From NCBI GenBank assembly GCA_949130485.1, contig OX422205.1:1186589-1250588 (forward strand): a stretch of DNA of 64,000 nucleotides, written 5' to 3'. This DNA comes from Agelas oroides (Eukaryota; Porifera; Demospongiae; Agelasida; Agelasidae). The notes under the pieces are model-generated. The model did no database searches. It was given only the letters and a program-made list of their open reading frames with translations, and was not told the DNA's origin. Made by a program: the position numbers and the translations under genes. This document shows positions 1 through 12,600 of the stretch, piece after piece; within the stretch, counting starts at the first letter, position 1; each line of letters starts with the position of its first letter.

Positions 1-300
1 ATACTCCTAAGCCATCTTTTATCCACGTGAGGGATTGCAAAACCACTGGCAAGTACCAACCAATAGACCATCAGTTGGGACGGTGTCTCTATTCCTGACA
101 TTCAGGTAAGTCACTGCATGTCAGAGTTTCATGCAGGATTAAGGGGGACAATGACATGTGGGTCACTAGGGAGGTCTGGAAGCATGCCCCCCCACCTCTA
201 GGGTTCTTACATTGGAATCTGAAGCCATTTTAGGAGTGAGATCTATGATCTGTGAGTGACAGGTTGTATTATTCCCCTTCCCCTTTTGTACTGCAAGTGG

Positions 301-438
301 CAAGCTAGCTGGGACAGAGGCATGGGAACAATACCCACCACAGGTTCAAGCTAGCTGGGACAGAGGCATGGGAACAATGCCCACCACAGGTTCAAGCTAG
401 CTGGGACAGAGGCATGGGAACAATGCCCACCACAGGTT
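301..438. repeat. 46-bp minisatellite, 3 units
   Basis: Units begin CAAGCTAGCTGGGACAGAGG at 301, 347 and 393 and are almost identical. Intronic. Confidence 0.9.
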
Positions 439-542
439 CCAATGGCCAAAAAAATCTGTTAGCTTTGACAACAATCCCACACACAAACACCCACCCGTAT
501 TGTCTCACATATGTACCACAAGTGTACACACATCCTCACACA

Positions 543-550
543 CATACACC

Positions 551-600
<50 letters not shown>
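543..600. repeat. (CA)n microsatellite abutting the G-alpha exon 5 donor
   Basis: On the minus strand this reads (GT)n, and the exon 5 splice donor (AG|GTGTGT) is the first unit of the repeat. Confidence 0.9.
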
Positions 601-601
<1 letters not shown>

Positions 602-604
<3 letters not shown>

Positions 605-3600
605 AAGTGGAGACTTCTGAACTCGAACTCGTACTCCACAATGCCAGTGGACTTGACTCGTGTCCTGAGGATGTCCTGAACTGTGGGCACGTAACGTCTG
701 TCACCTATTCTGTCTAGACTGTCCAGATAACTGAGGGGAGGAGAGAGAGGGAGGGGAGGGAGGGAGGGAGGGAGGGAGGGAGGGAGGGAGGGAGGGAGGG
801 AGGGAGGGAGGGAGGGAGGGAGGGAGGGAGGGAGGGAGGGAGGGAGGGAGGGAGGGAGGGAGGAAAGGAGAGAGAAAAGGAGGGAGGAAGTGGGAAGGAT
901 AGCTGAATCAAGTGTACCCACACACTATAGACACCAGTGCAGACATACACAGACAGACCAACACTTCAAGGCAGACAATGACACACACACAAAGGCAGAC
1001 ACAGAAGTCACATGACTCTGTCAGAATCACTATAAAACCACCAACAAAGCATAGTAGCCCCAGAGAACAAAGAGCCCACAGCAGAAGCTTAAGGCCCTGC
1101 AGCCTGGGAACGAAAACTACTATTATTTATTTTTGGTACTGTTCCCTCCATTTTTGCTGGTTGCCCACCACATCAAAGTTCAATAAAATTAAAAATCATA
1201 TGTTCAATATGTTGTGTACACACAATGTGAATTATATTATGTGCCAGCCAGTTGGCGGGCACATGGCCAAACAAAACACCCAGTGATGGCAGCTGTAGTA
1301 AGAGAAACAATACTGTACGCCCATAGACTTCGCACCTCTTCCTCAATGCACACTTTTGTGTGAATAGTTGCTGCTGGCTTTAAGCCTATAGTGGATCTAG
1401 GAAGATCAAAGGCCTTTACTTATGTCATAAATTGACTCTTAATACAATGAATTGGATCACTGTATGACATGCAGAATGCTGGTTACAGTTCACACCTAGC
1501 TCTACTATAAATGCAACTATATATTATTGTATATAACTTGTTACCTAGGCAACACTACCTCTCCAGTGTTGCCTAGGTAACAGCTAGAAGCTGTCTGATT
1601 GGTGGGTGTCAAATATTTAGTGTCAGGTTACAGAGTGATAAAAATATCTAATTAGCCATCCCTTTGAAGGATCATCAAGTGGAACCATGCAGGGATCTGA
1701 CAGAACTGTAGCCTTGTGCCCAGCGCATGTGCGCTTCAGGGTGTGACAAAGTCAAATTTCTTGGGCATAGTACCAAAATGTTGTAAGGAGTAATGAAATT
1801 GTGAGACTATTCCACAGCAATTCCCTATTGCTAAGAGCAGTAAATTTTGCCTCTGTAACTTGATCTGTTTTTGAGTGGGTGTGGTGCAAAATGTTGTTTC
1901 ACTAGTCACAAAAGCACGCATTAGCTCAAGAAATTGGACTGGGTTCACCAGACTGTTTTTCCGCGTAAGAGGGTGGGGTCTGGGTACTACATACACTGAC
2001 TAGGCCCAACCAGGCTCAAACTGAACCTCCTCCATCACAGGGGGTAAGAGGGTGGGGTCTGGGTACAAGACTAACAGAACTGCTGCACGAGGAGCTGATT
2101 TAGATGGACACTACACTGACTAGGCCCAACCAGGCTCAAACTGAACCTCATCCATCACAGGGGGTAAGAGGGTGGGGTCTGGGTACAAGACTAACAGAAC
2201 TGCTGCACGAGGAGCTGATTTAGATGGACACTACATACACTGACTAGGCCCAACCAGGCTCAAACTGAACCTCCTCCATCACAGGGGGTAAGAGGGTGGG
2301 GTCTGGGTACAAGACTAACAGAACTGCTGCACGAGGCTGGTTTGGATGCATGCCGCACTGACTAGGTCCAACAGAAGCTCATCCATCACAGGGGAATATG
2401 GTGGTGATTTGCAGTACACTGATCAAAGCCAGAATCAGGCTGATGGACAAAAATTCAACAAATTTAACTAGGACTACGCATGCGCATGATGCCTCGCGCC
2501 GCTCCATGGGGCGCGCGGCGCAGGTGTCAGGCGTTGCTCGTTTAGTATAGTGGGAGTCCAAAGAACAACGGTAACGTGAAGAGTGAGCCTAAATACCTGG
2601 CTTGTGAAGAATCTCCAGTACGTGCTTTCTACTTTTGAACTCTTTCTTGTTCTTCTGTCGCTCTCTTGGCTTTCTACGGTGGGCTGACTTTTTTGCTTTT
2701 TTGTTTTTTCTCAGCCGGAGTCAGCAGCCGTCGGCTGCGTTCAGCACTCGTTTATGCACTTCGCTCCGCAAATACGTACGTTGCGAAGGGCCAGTCGCGC
2801 TGTTCTCCCCGTACTCCGTCGGCAAGAAATGTCGTCCCGGCTTCGTCGTGTAATGTACGTATCCGATATCCTGCCTGGGCGTGAGCGCAAATTGACATTC
2901 CGAGCGTGACCTCAAATTGACATTCCTAAGCGACACCGCAAATTGACATTCCTAAGCGTGACCGACACGTACGTACGTACGTACGTACGTACGCACGTAC
3001 GTACGCACGTACATTGCGAGAATAGATCCCTCATTCAGAGCCTCGCGCTAATGCGCTCGGCAATAAAGGCTAGAGGATCAGTTTACAGAGTGATAAGTAA
3101 TCAAATCAAGCTGCTCTCATCAGATCATCAGATGCTATCTGGCTCTTTTACAGTAGAGCTGCTTAGCTGCACTGCTCCAACCTAACTAGGCTGAAATGGC
3201 GGTTAGGCCTTCGTCTTAGCCTCGTTCCAGGCCCCTTTTGTTGCTTCCAGTAGTGTAGAGTGGGAGAGAGGGTATCTTTTCTAACGTGAGTGATGTTAGG
3301 ATAGAAAGGATGGTAGAAAGAGTTTAATTGCGCACGGGCGGCAGGGGGCTCAACACCAGCAAGATGAGCAAAGATAACAGGTAACTTACCACATGTATAA
3401 AGTATTGAGCATGTGCGAAATACTGCTGCCATTTTCTGCTTATGTTATTCATGTGAGGAATGACACAGCCCTCTCCCGCTTTACTGTACAGAAAGCGACA
3501 GAACGGGGCAGGGGCCTGGGGCCGAGGCTACAGGAGTCCCATCTACAAAACAGGCTGTGGAATTAATCATTGGCTTGACGTCTATCTTTGGCAGTGTTTA

Positions 3601-6600
3601 CAGTCACACCTTAATCGGTCCTGGGATATCAGATACGCCTCTTGAATTACCACTCCCATTCTAGCTAGAACATAATTTACCTTCAGAGGCAGAAGTGGAC
3701 AATTTGGCTAGAAGATGCTAACTCAAGTACCAAGGTTATAAACAAATGTAGCAAATAAGCATACCGCTTATAATAAACTTAATTTGTTGTGGAATATTTT
3801 AAGGTAATGATCGCTTATTCTTTAACCCGTGACGTGAAACAATTGCTATGTATGTCGGAAGCACTATACGGAGGTGATCATCCCACACGATAGTGAAACT
3901 TCCACGTGCAGATCAGTTTTCAGGCAGAGATGTCAACCTCGTCACAAAATGGCTGTTTGTATGGGTTAGGTTTTTAGCTGGCTGTTAAAGACATCGCCTA
4001 TTCCCATCTAGCAATATGTATGACGGATATGTCATCTGATTGGTGGATTTCGTTTTAGTGCGAGTGCAACCAGGGATGGAGGGGCCTGGGGGGCGGGGCT
4101 GTGTAATCAGTGCACAACAGCAGCCAACTGCTGTGAGTTGAGCGTTATATGATATGGTAGGCCTCCTCGGAATACTTGCCTCAGAAACAAACTCCCAGGA
4201 GATACCCACCAATTATCCTAAGTATTTGTATATTGGGTGTGGGAAGGTGTGTGCAGAGCTAGCTTACAAATCGTTGGCAACTCAATAAAGATAACTATCA
4301 CCGTAGTACAAAGCTACACCGGAAAATATCACAAGTTTGTTGCCGTCCGTATTGTTATGAGTGTGCAGCATGAGTAACAATACAGACGGCAACAAACGAA
4401 TGATTTTTTTTCCAGTATAGCTTGGTACTATGGTGATAATGTATGAACCTTCGATTTCATTACACGTTCAGATGCACGCATGTGACTTGTAGCACCTGAT
4501 ACGGATTCTCGCGTGACTTGTAGTACCTGATACGGATTCTCGCGTGACTTGTGGTAAAAAATACAGCTTTTTATAAACTGCATGCAGCTGCAAGGCTTCC
4601 CCATTGACTCCCATACATTAGTGTGAGTTAGACGTACGATAAGATTGTGTAGTTGATGGACAGCAGTTGACTGAGTGGGCGCTGTTTACCCAAAGACAAG
4701 AGGAATATGAGCACTTAATCAAATTCCTGAACTGTGTTACCTAGGAGATGAATCCTCAGTTTGTTTAGTACCATCTGCTCATGAAAGGACTGGTTGCATG
4801 CCTCCCTGGAAGGATGTATCAGGTGGCCAGAAAGATCTGGAACACCTCTTAGAGACTCTGAATTGTGGGACATTCCGATAATCACGGCGCTTGAACAAGT
4901 CACAAATTCATTTAGTAGCTATCACTTTGGTCTAGGAGCCCATTACCGGGTTGACAAGGACAGAGATAAGAGCTACCAAGTTTGTTAGACTTTTCGTCCC
5001 AATGGCCTTCAACACTGTCTACAGATTTGCAGAGTGCCAAGTTTTTAGCAATTTCTATTGGTCAATTTGATTTAGTATCATGGGTAACTTAAACCTGAGT
5101 GGTGATTGTGGGTACTGCTCTTGTGTGTGGTATTGTGGGCTTGCCCCTCCCGACTCACGTTTCAATTTACAACCACTTGACACACAAACCACAACTGATC
5201 CCAGAAGGATTCGGATAAAGGCACAAACAGGTCGCCCCAAGACAACACAAGAGAAGTGCGATACGTCTAAGATGTCAACTTCAGCTATGCTTTGGGTTAC
5301 CACACAACGACAACAATTCAGAGATAGTCGGAGAACATTCCCAAATGTTCCCCTGGCTGGTTTCTCCTAGACACAGCAAGCCATGCTGCCAAGTGTTGGT
5401 CAGTGACGTATGGGCACATTCCATTAACCACCGTTGTGGTATGAAACATAAATAAATAACAAACCATCTTTGACTGGATAGGTCACCATCACTCACAGAC
5501 CGGCTAGAGTAGCCCCGTTCCCAGGCCCCACCCAGCCTGGGAACGAGGCTAGGCTAGAGCATAGTACTCGGTCCAATTGATATGAAATGTGCACTATGTT
5601 ATGGCTGTGGATAACAGACAAGCGAGGCTGCTCATAGAAATGCATCTAAAGGGTGGAAGCTAGGCTGGAACATCAAAGCTGACTCAGAAGATGTTGAAAC
5701 GTCTGAAGTTGCTTTGTGTAAACCTGAGTACACACAGACACATGCATCCATACACCTACACACACCCAGTGTGCATTCACACATACATACTGTATGTAAT
5801 TCACAAGGAATTGCTAGGCAGAGCGTTACATTACAGAGGCACATGCCCATACTAGTAGCTAATCTTGTGGATTTTGCACTCGTTGATAGGCAAGTGCTTT
5901 TGAGGGAAAAAGGGGGAAAATGGCCACTTGACTACACAAACATGGACGTTTGCACACACACACACATCCCCCCACACCCACACACACCCACACCCACACA
6001 CACCCACACCCACACCATAACACTCACTATTGTGCTGAGTCGTTTAGTTGATATTCACTAGATCTCTTGAAACAAAGCTGAACGCCAGGGTCTGCCCATA
6101 ATCTTTTCATGGCTAACAGCAAACCAGGAGTGAAGGGGTCCGTGTCAGCGTGTCTTGCGGTCACCCCAAATAACAGCATCGCATCGTCCTAGGGAGGGGA
6201 AAAGAAGGGGGGAGGAGGGAGATTGAGAAGGAGAGGAAGGAGGGAGATGGAGGAGGAGAGGAAGGAGAAAGAGGGAGAAGGGAGGAGGGAGAAGGGAGGA
6301 GAAAGAGGGAGAAGGGAGAGAAGAAGGATGGAGGAATTACAGCCCATTTCATACTCACATACACTACTATATGAATGCAGAGATGAAGAGGAGAGGATGG
6401 AAAGTAAATGGAAGGTTTATTTTGATGTGAACAAGCTGTAAAGCAAGGGACTAGGAGAGTGAAACTAACTGCACTGTCTTTCAATCACATGCTCTAGATG
6501 AGAGGTCACATGGTAGGCAAGAGAAGCTCGAAAAGCTGGGAGAACACCCAGAGTGAACTAACTGATGTCCTTAAGGGTCACAAGGGGAACACCTGACAGA

Positions 6601-9600
6601 GCTACTTCATGTGATCTCATTATACACAGTAGCACTTCAAAGTTACTGGTTTCACGTGACAATGGTTGCTATGGTACTGGGAATTCACTATTGCTCAATA
6701 CTGATAAGAACTAGTTTAATTTTAGCACATGCTGCTGGTTGCCATGGGAACTGTGCTTTAAGAGACTTGTACTGCTTCATGATCTCATTTTAGTACATCA
6801 CATGCAATAGTATCATGCCCAGATCCCACCCAGCTCATAAGAGGAGAAGGGGCCTGGGGTCACAAGTCCAAATCCTTGGGCTAGCTTCAGAAACGTGAAA
6901 GCGGCCCAATCAAATTGCAGAGTGGCGTTTGTTGGAACAATGTGGAAGTGAGAACAGTTATGAGATTCCACAGACCAATTTGTAATCCTATTACAAGGCT
7001 TCAACGCTTCCATAAGACCAAGGATTCAGTGCTTATGACACCAGACCCTTTCCTCACGAGAGGGCTGGGTCACGAGACTACACATGTTCACCGAACAGTA
7101 ACCTCCCCCTATTTGGGCTACAGCCATTTTCAGAAACGATTTTTACTCTGCAACTTCTTGTGAACTAGTACACGTATACTACAAAACCCATCAAAGATTA
7201 TTCCATTGTGTATTTTGATTGTGTTGTTTGAAACACCGTATTGCCGAACTTTGTTCATGTGCGCTCATAGACGCATCAAATATCCAACCATCTACAAGGT
7301 GTGTGAGCCCCGCCCTTAACAGAAGTCCAGTGGTACAGTACTTTGTACACAGTGATATGCAATCAAAATACGTGACGAAATAATCTTTGATCTCTATATG
7401 AGGGTACATTCTCCATGTACCATTCCTTACAATACATCATCGTTACATCACGTAATGTTGTTGTTCTTACGCCATGAACATCGCAGCTACCGTTAACATG
7501 CAACACAAAGGTGTTTGTCACTTTTAACACAGACAATAAAAAAAAAAAAGAAGGGAAAAATCCCATTCCCTGGCCCTAGCCCTAACTGCAACACTAAGCC
7601 CTAACCATTCGGCTACGAGGGACTGCTGACGACTGTGGTGCACTGCACTGCCTTTAACGCACCAACGTTACATAATATTACACAACGTAAATTACATGAC
7701 GTAAAGATGACGTATTCTAAGGAACGGGTACATGAAGAATAACACTACACGAGACTGTCACACATATTTGGTAAATTATGCTCTGGTATTCACGTGTGTG
7801 TTTGTATAGTTTAATCTCACCACCATAATCAGTCATGCAGCTAGAGTAAAGATCCGCCAATAGGAAATTGTTATTGCTATCAGTCACAACGACCACAGAG
7901 TACACAACGCTTAAACCTGACTGAAATCAACGGTACCCACAGCCCACATACAGTTGGCCAAACACTGGAGCAGAATCTGCATTTGAGCTGACCACGTCTT
8001 GGGGTGTGTACCAACCTCCCCCATTGCTTTGAACAGACAATCATCAATTGGATTATGAGATCCAAAAAGTGTTTCCTATTCACTCCTCAGCTTGATCCTA
8101 CTCTCCTCCCTCACAAGCCCCACACCGTTTCACAAGCATCCCAGAAGACAATATACCAGTGGAGCTCCAATGGAACACAATGTCACAGTACTGTGTGACA
8201 TTTCCGCAAGGTACAAGTCCTTTTAGCAATTGAATGCAAACACACTGAACTTCGTACCTGCAAAAAAATTGTTTACACAAACATTTTCCAACCTCGTACT
8301 AAGCTTATATTGGACTATTTACATACTGTAAAATCGGGATGTTAAGCACCGGTGCCTATTTTCGAAATTAGCAGCCAGAATGAGTGCTTATTATCCCGAT
8401 TTTACGGAAGCTACTGGTTATATCTGTAGCCCATATATGTTATATACGCCTCCTTGAGGAGGAAAAAGGAAGCTATTAACTGCATCATAACTTATTTGTG
8501 TCACCTTGTGTGGGCGGATCAAAGAAGCCGCACTCACTTTAAACAGGTGTGAAGAGTACTTTGACAGAAAAACTCTTTGGGTAAGAGGTCTTTGGCTTCC
8601 CTCCCACCTCTCCAATAAGGCCCTAAAACTATATTGCTCCTTTTGCAGACACTGCCAGTATCATTAAAACTGATGTTTTTGCTGAAAGAGTGAGAAATAA
8701 ATCCACGGAAAAAAACCCAGCTGGGATTCGAACCCAAGACCTTTTGAATACTAGTCAGACACTCTTACCATTAAGCCACTTGGAGCCGTGGCAGAGGAGC
8801 GGAAGACAAGCTACATAAGCAGCATTGCCTAGAGGCCTCAGCCGAATTCCAACTGATTCTCACTCTCTCAGAAGGTCTTGGGTTCGAATCCCAGCTGGAT
8901 CCCGGATTTTTTTCCATGGATTTATTTCTCACTCTCTCAGCAAAAACATCAGTATTCATGAGCGCCTACTGTTGTTTACAGTAAATAACATCAAACCTCT
9001 GACTGCCAGTATCCCTTGTCAACAATCTCTCCATTCAGGAGCACATTCTTGTGCACGAGTCAACCCAAGAACCCAAGAATTCCAACTGATCGTTGGGTGT
9101 TTGTTACTGTAAACAGTGTCAAATGTCACAAAAGCGCTGAATTTGCTGTGTCAGGAGAACACCTGTGTATGAGTTCATCTTGTTGGTTCCTCTGACAACA
9201 CCTGTTCCTCTGCAGAGCTGGTTTGTGTGTGCTGTACCACATTCAGTTTTCTGGGAAGTGCTACTCAAGTAAGTTCCCCATTAACTTCCCATAACATCCC
9301 TGCAGTTGTAATCTCTGCAGTCGTCACTCAGTTCGGTTCCCAATATAAAACCACTGCACCAATCACAATGTACATAGTTTTGTAGGGGGTTACAATGTGG
9401 TCGATTACTACCTCACAACAGGTTATACACAGACCCAAGCTAATTGAATCAAGGTGTGGGATAAGGGTTGATGTTAAACACTTCAGAGGTAACTTCACCT
9501 CGAAAATGGTGGCATACATAGATCACTATGGGAACAGAATGCTCAGAGATATGTGGTCACAAATCTCCTCCTGTGTCCCTTTGTGTTTCAAGATAGAAAT

Positions 9601-12600
9601 TATGCTGCCTCGTTCCCAGGCCCGTTCGAAAAATCGGAGAACGAGCCTGGGAACGTAGCTAGAATTTACGCTGCCACGAGCTCCTGAGACACTAGGCAGC
9701 ATGTGTGTCTGTGTGTCAGTCTGTTCCATCTTGCCTTCCTTGAACAAGGCAGCCAGTCAGACAAGCATATTGACACTTTAAGTTACGTATTTAAAACAGC
9801 AAACTGCTGTATATTTTACAAGCCAGCCTCAAATCGAATATGCTTTTGGCCTCTCTCACAAACGTTGGATACACTTTCACACCCCTGAAGAATACCCTCC
9901 AAACACAACCTCTTAAAAGCTTTCTTAATGATGTTTAAAAGTTACTGATACCTAAAATGGAGGTGCTGTACTCTCGATTGGTGGCGAATGTGACACAGGA
10001 AGTTCCAAACCACATAGTCTAGTTAAGAAATTTAGTCTGAGTTGAAAGGTTACGGTATTGAATCTCAATCCAGCATCAAATTCTTTTCCGCATTGTTGAC
10101 AGCAACTGGTTGTGGTAAACTCCGGCTCCACAAGAATTCAACAAAACGTTTGTGTGATCAATGGGACAGAAAATAATATAGCCGAGGTGGAAAATGATAT
10201 TCTAGACAAAGCACGTCCTTTGCAGAAGTAAACACCAACTGTCTGACAAACATGCATTCACACACGCACGCACGCACACACGCCAAGCCAGGCAGTGCAG
10301 CTGTTGGCAAACCTATTCCTTCCTTCTACCCTCCTCTACGTTCCACTGGCATCATGCACCGCACACAGGAGTACACAAAACTAGAGAGTTATGTCAGAAT
10401 TGCAAAACACCAGTGTGTGGGGATGATCACCATAATCACACGTTGGCAAAGCAAAATGTGGCAACCACCCACCTAGGGCTTGGTTGATTCAACATCCCCT
10501 CACATGCTGTAGGGTTGCAAAACACAGTCAATACTCGGTCACTGCCCAACAGGTTTTCCTCCAAGTCTTCTATGTGGGTGTATACCCCTAGTAGCCACAA
10601 AATGGCTTCCTACTTGGTCCAAGACAGATGCTTTTAACCCAGTCATGAGCTCTAGCTCAATGCAAGTTTAAAACTAATGTTTTCAACAGCGACATGAGAA
10701 GAGTTGACCTTCGTTCAAAGAAGGGAGTGTACAATGAATAACAACTGTAGCACAAGTTTGTTTATTCACAAAGAGACCACTCCTACCTCTTGACAGCGGA
10801 AGATGAATGCACTTTGTGTATTTGTCTCTGCTGGCAGAACGACTCTAAACGGCTCCGTTACCAACACAACGACACTAAACGTTCTTTTAGATTCGTTTGA
10901 AGCACATGCAAAAGCTGGCTCTAAACTCTGTTCGAATTAATCACACAATGAATCCAAGATGGTGTCAAGTGCCAAATTGTCAAATTGCTATGTGTGTGGA
11001 GTAGCTTGCTACAACCGTAGAGTAAAGTAATTTTGAAGTCAGCCACTTTTAGGAAAAACAGATCGTCATATTTATTGTGAAAATACAGTAGTTTCACAGC
11101 TCTACTCTGGCAAGAATTTAGCCAGGAGCTTATGAGTACTAAAATGTGGTTCATAAGTTTTAGTTGATTGTTGAAAGTGTGTGAGCATTTCACCAAGTAT
11201 TAATCCAACATTTCTTCCAACGACAGACAATATTTGTGGCAGATTCATCAAAGCATAATTGCATTAAGTTCTTTGCCTGGTAAAAGTTGGACTACACACA
11301 CGATGACATTAGCTATAAAACTATGCTTCATCTGGATTTTTCAGCACATTGGAAGGAAAACTAAATTTCAAAGCACCATATTTGGGTCTGAGTTTACGCT
11401 AACCCTAACCCTCCTGCTGTCTCCAGGCAATACACCAGATGTACTGTGCCCAAATATGGGGGGGTGGGGAGGCACATGAAACTGATACATGAGAACGCTA
11501 ATCACATCCACCACCACCAAGTGCAGTTTGTCCTTGCAACCATAAATATTATGGCTGAGCAAGTGAAATAGTACACATGTGAATGTAGTTCTGACCTAAC
11601 CACACCCTCTAAACGTAGCCATTAATCCTCTGAATACGATAAAGCTGTGGTTATGTTGCTTAGGGCCCGTCTTTTTTCCATCACGACACCAGCAGCCGAA
11701 CACGATTACTGCTCAAAACAGTCTACAGTTTTCCTACGTTGTACACAATTTGTATCTAGTTATAGTGGATAGCTACACATGTGGTGCATGTACAAGGACA
11801 GCGTATGTAAGTGGACACTTACTCGTCTTGCAGGGTTAGCAAAATTGATCCCAAGGGCGTCCATTCCTTTGATAATGGCTGCCAGTGACTGTATTGTGTT
11901 GCTGTAGACGACAGGTCGATACTGCTTACACTCATCTCTTGTAAATCCATTCTCATGAATAATTCTAAAGTAGGAGAAAGATAATAAACATGAGTGTTTT
12001 CAACTGGAGATGGTTGGTGATTAATGATATTCATGGCCAGGTGGAAGCTCGTTAGGCTACCACAAATAGTCAATCAGTGTGGATAGGATGTCAGGTGGTT
12101 TGTCAAAAACATGCTATCATCTAACGCATTCCAGAGATAGCTGTGGTCTACGAGACTATTGGTCAACATAAACTAAGATGTACTGTACACCAACTTCACT
12201 GTAAGAGTTATTGACTTGAACTGGTAAGGCCACATAGATTTAATTTCTAAATTTCATCCCTGCCCCACCAATTTTTGGAGGCTGGTCTACTAGGTTTGAA
12301 TGTGGGCAATTATGCAGCCTAACTTCCTTGTAAAAATGTCAAACTTCTCCTGTGTACGAATTGTTTGTATGAATTGTTAACTTTCTTGTAAGAATTGTTA
12401 ACCTTCTTGTATGAATTGTTAACTTTCTTGTAAGAATTGTTAACTTTCTTGTAAGAATTGTTAACTTTCTTGTAAGAATTATGCACTACTTCCTTGTAAG
12501 AATTATGCACTACTTCCTTGTAACTTGTATTAAGAGCAATCAACTTGCTTGTAAAAATTGTTGACGTTAAGATTGGTTAACTAAATCGTGATACTCCTTT

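Larger units (their letters stand above)
1..601. other. Left-edge non-coding stretch (G-alpha intron 5)
   Basis: No further G-alpha exon is visible here. It holds a 46-bp minisatellite (301-438) and a (CA)n tract ending at base 600, which supplies the donor of G-alpha exon 5. A sequence resembling a plus-strand donor (CAG|GTAAGT near 112-120) has no recognisable exon beside it. Confidence 0.5.
865..11822. other. G-alpha introns 3-4 region, repeat-filled; exon 4 not located
   Basis: About 11 kb without an exon I can support. The missing G-alpha exon 4 should be here. Contents seen: hairpins (1540-1581, 4291-4441, 8324-8406), a 120-bp tandem repeat (1978-2395), an ACGT-rich stretch (2968-3012), a polypurine tract (6187-6330), a MITE (7191-7391), an inverted pair of tRNA-like SINEs (8655-8975) and foldback elements near 3214-3532, 5510-5556 and 9609-9658. 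Confidence 0.5.

Noticed and set aside
4715..4903. Minus-strand frame with [11 protein letters not shown], faintly like the missing G-alpha exon 4 (QACFNRSREYQ)
   Set aside because: Wrong length and phase, no suitable donor, and no match in the rest of the frame.
8098..8280. Cys-rich minus-strand frame after a TTTGCAG acceptor-like site
   Set aside because: No partner exons and no recognised domain.
8715..8787. tRNA-Thr gene
   Set aside because: Acceptor stem does not pair and a shared SINE tail follows; treated as SINE head.
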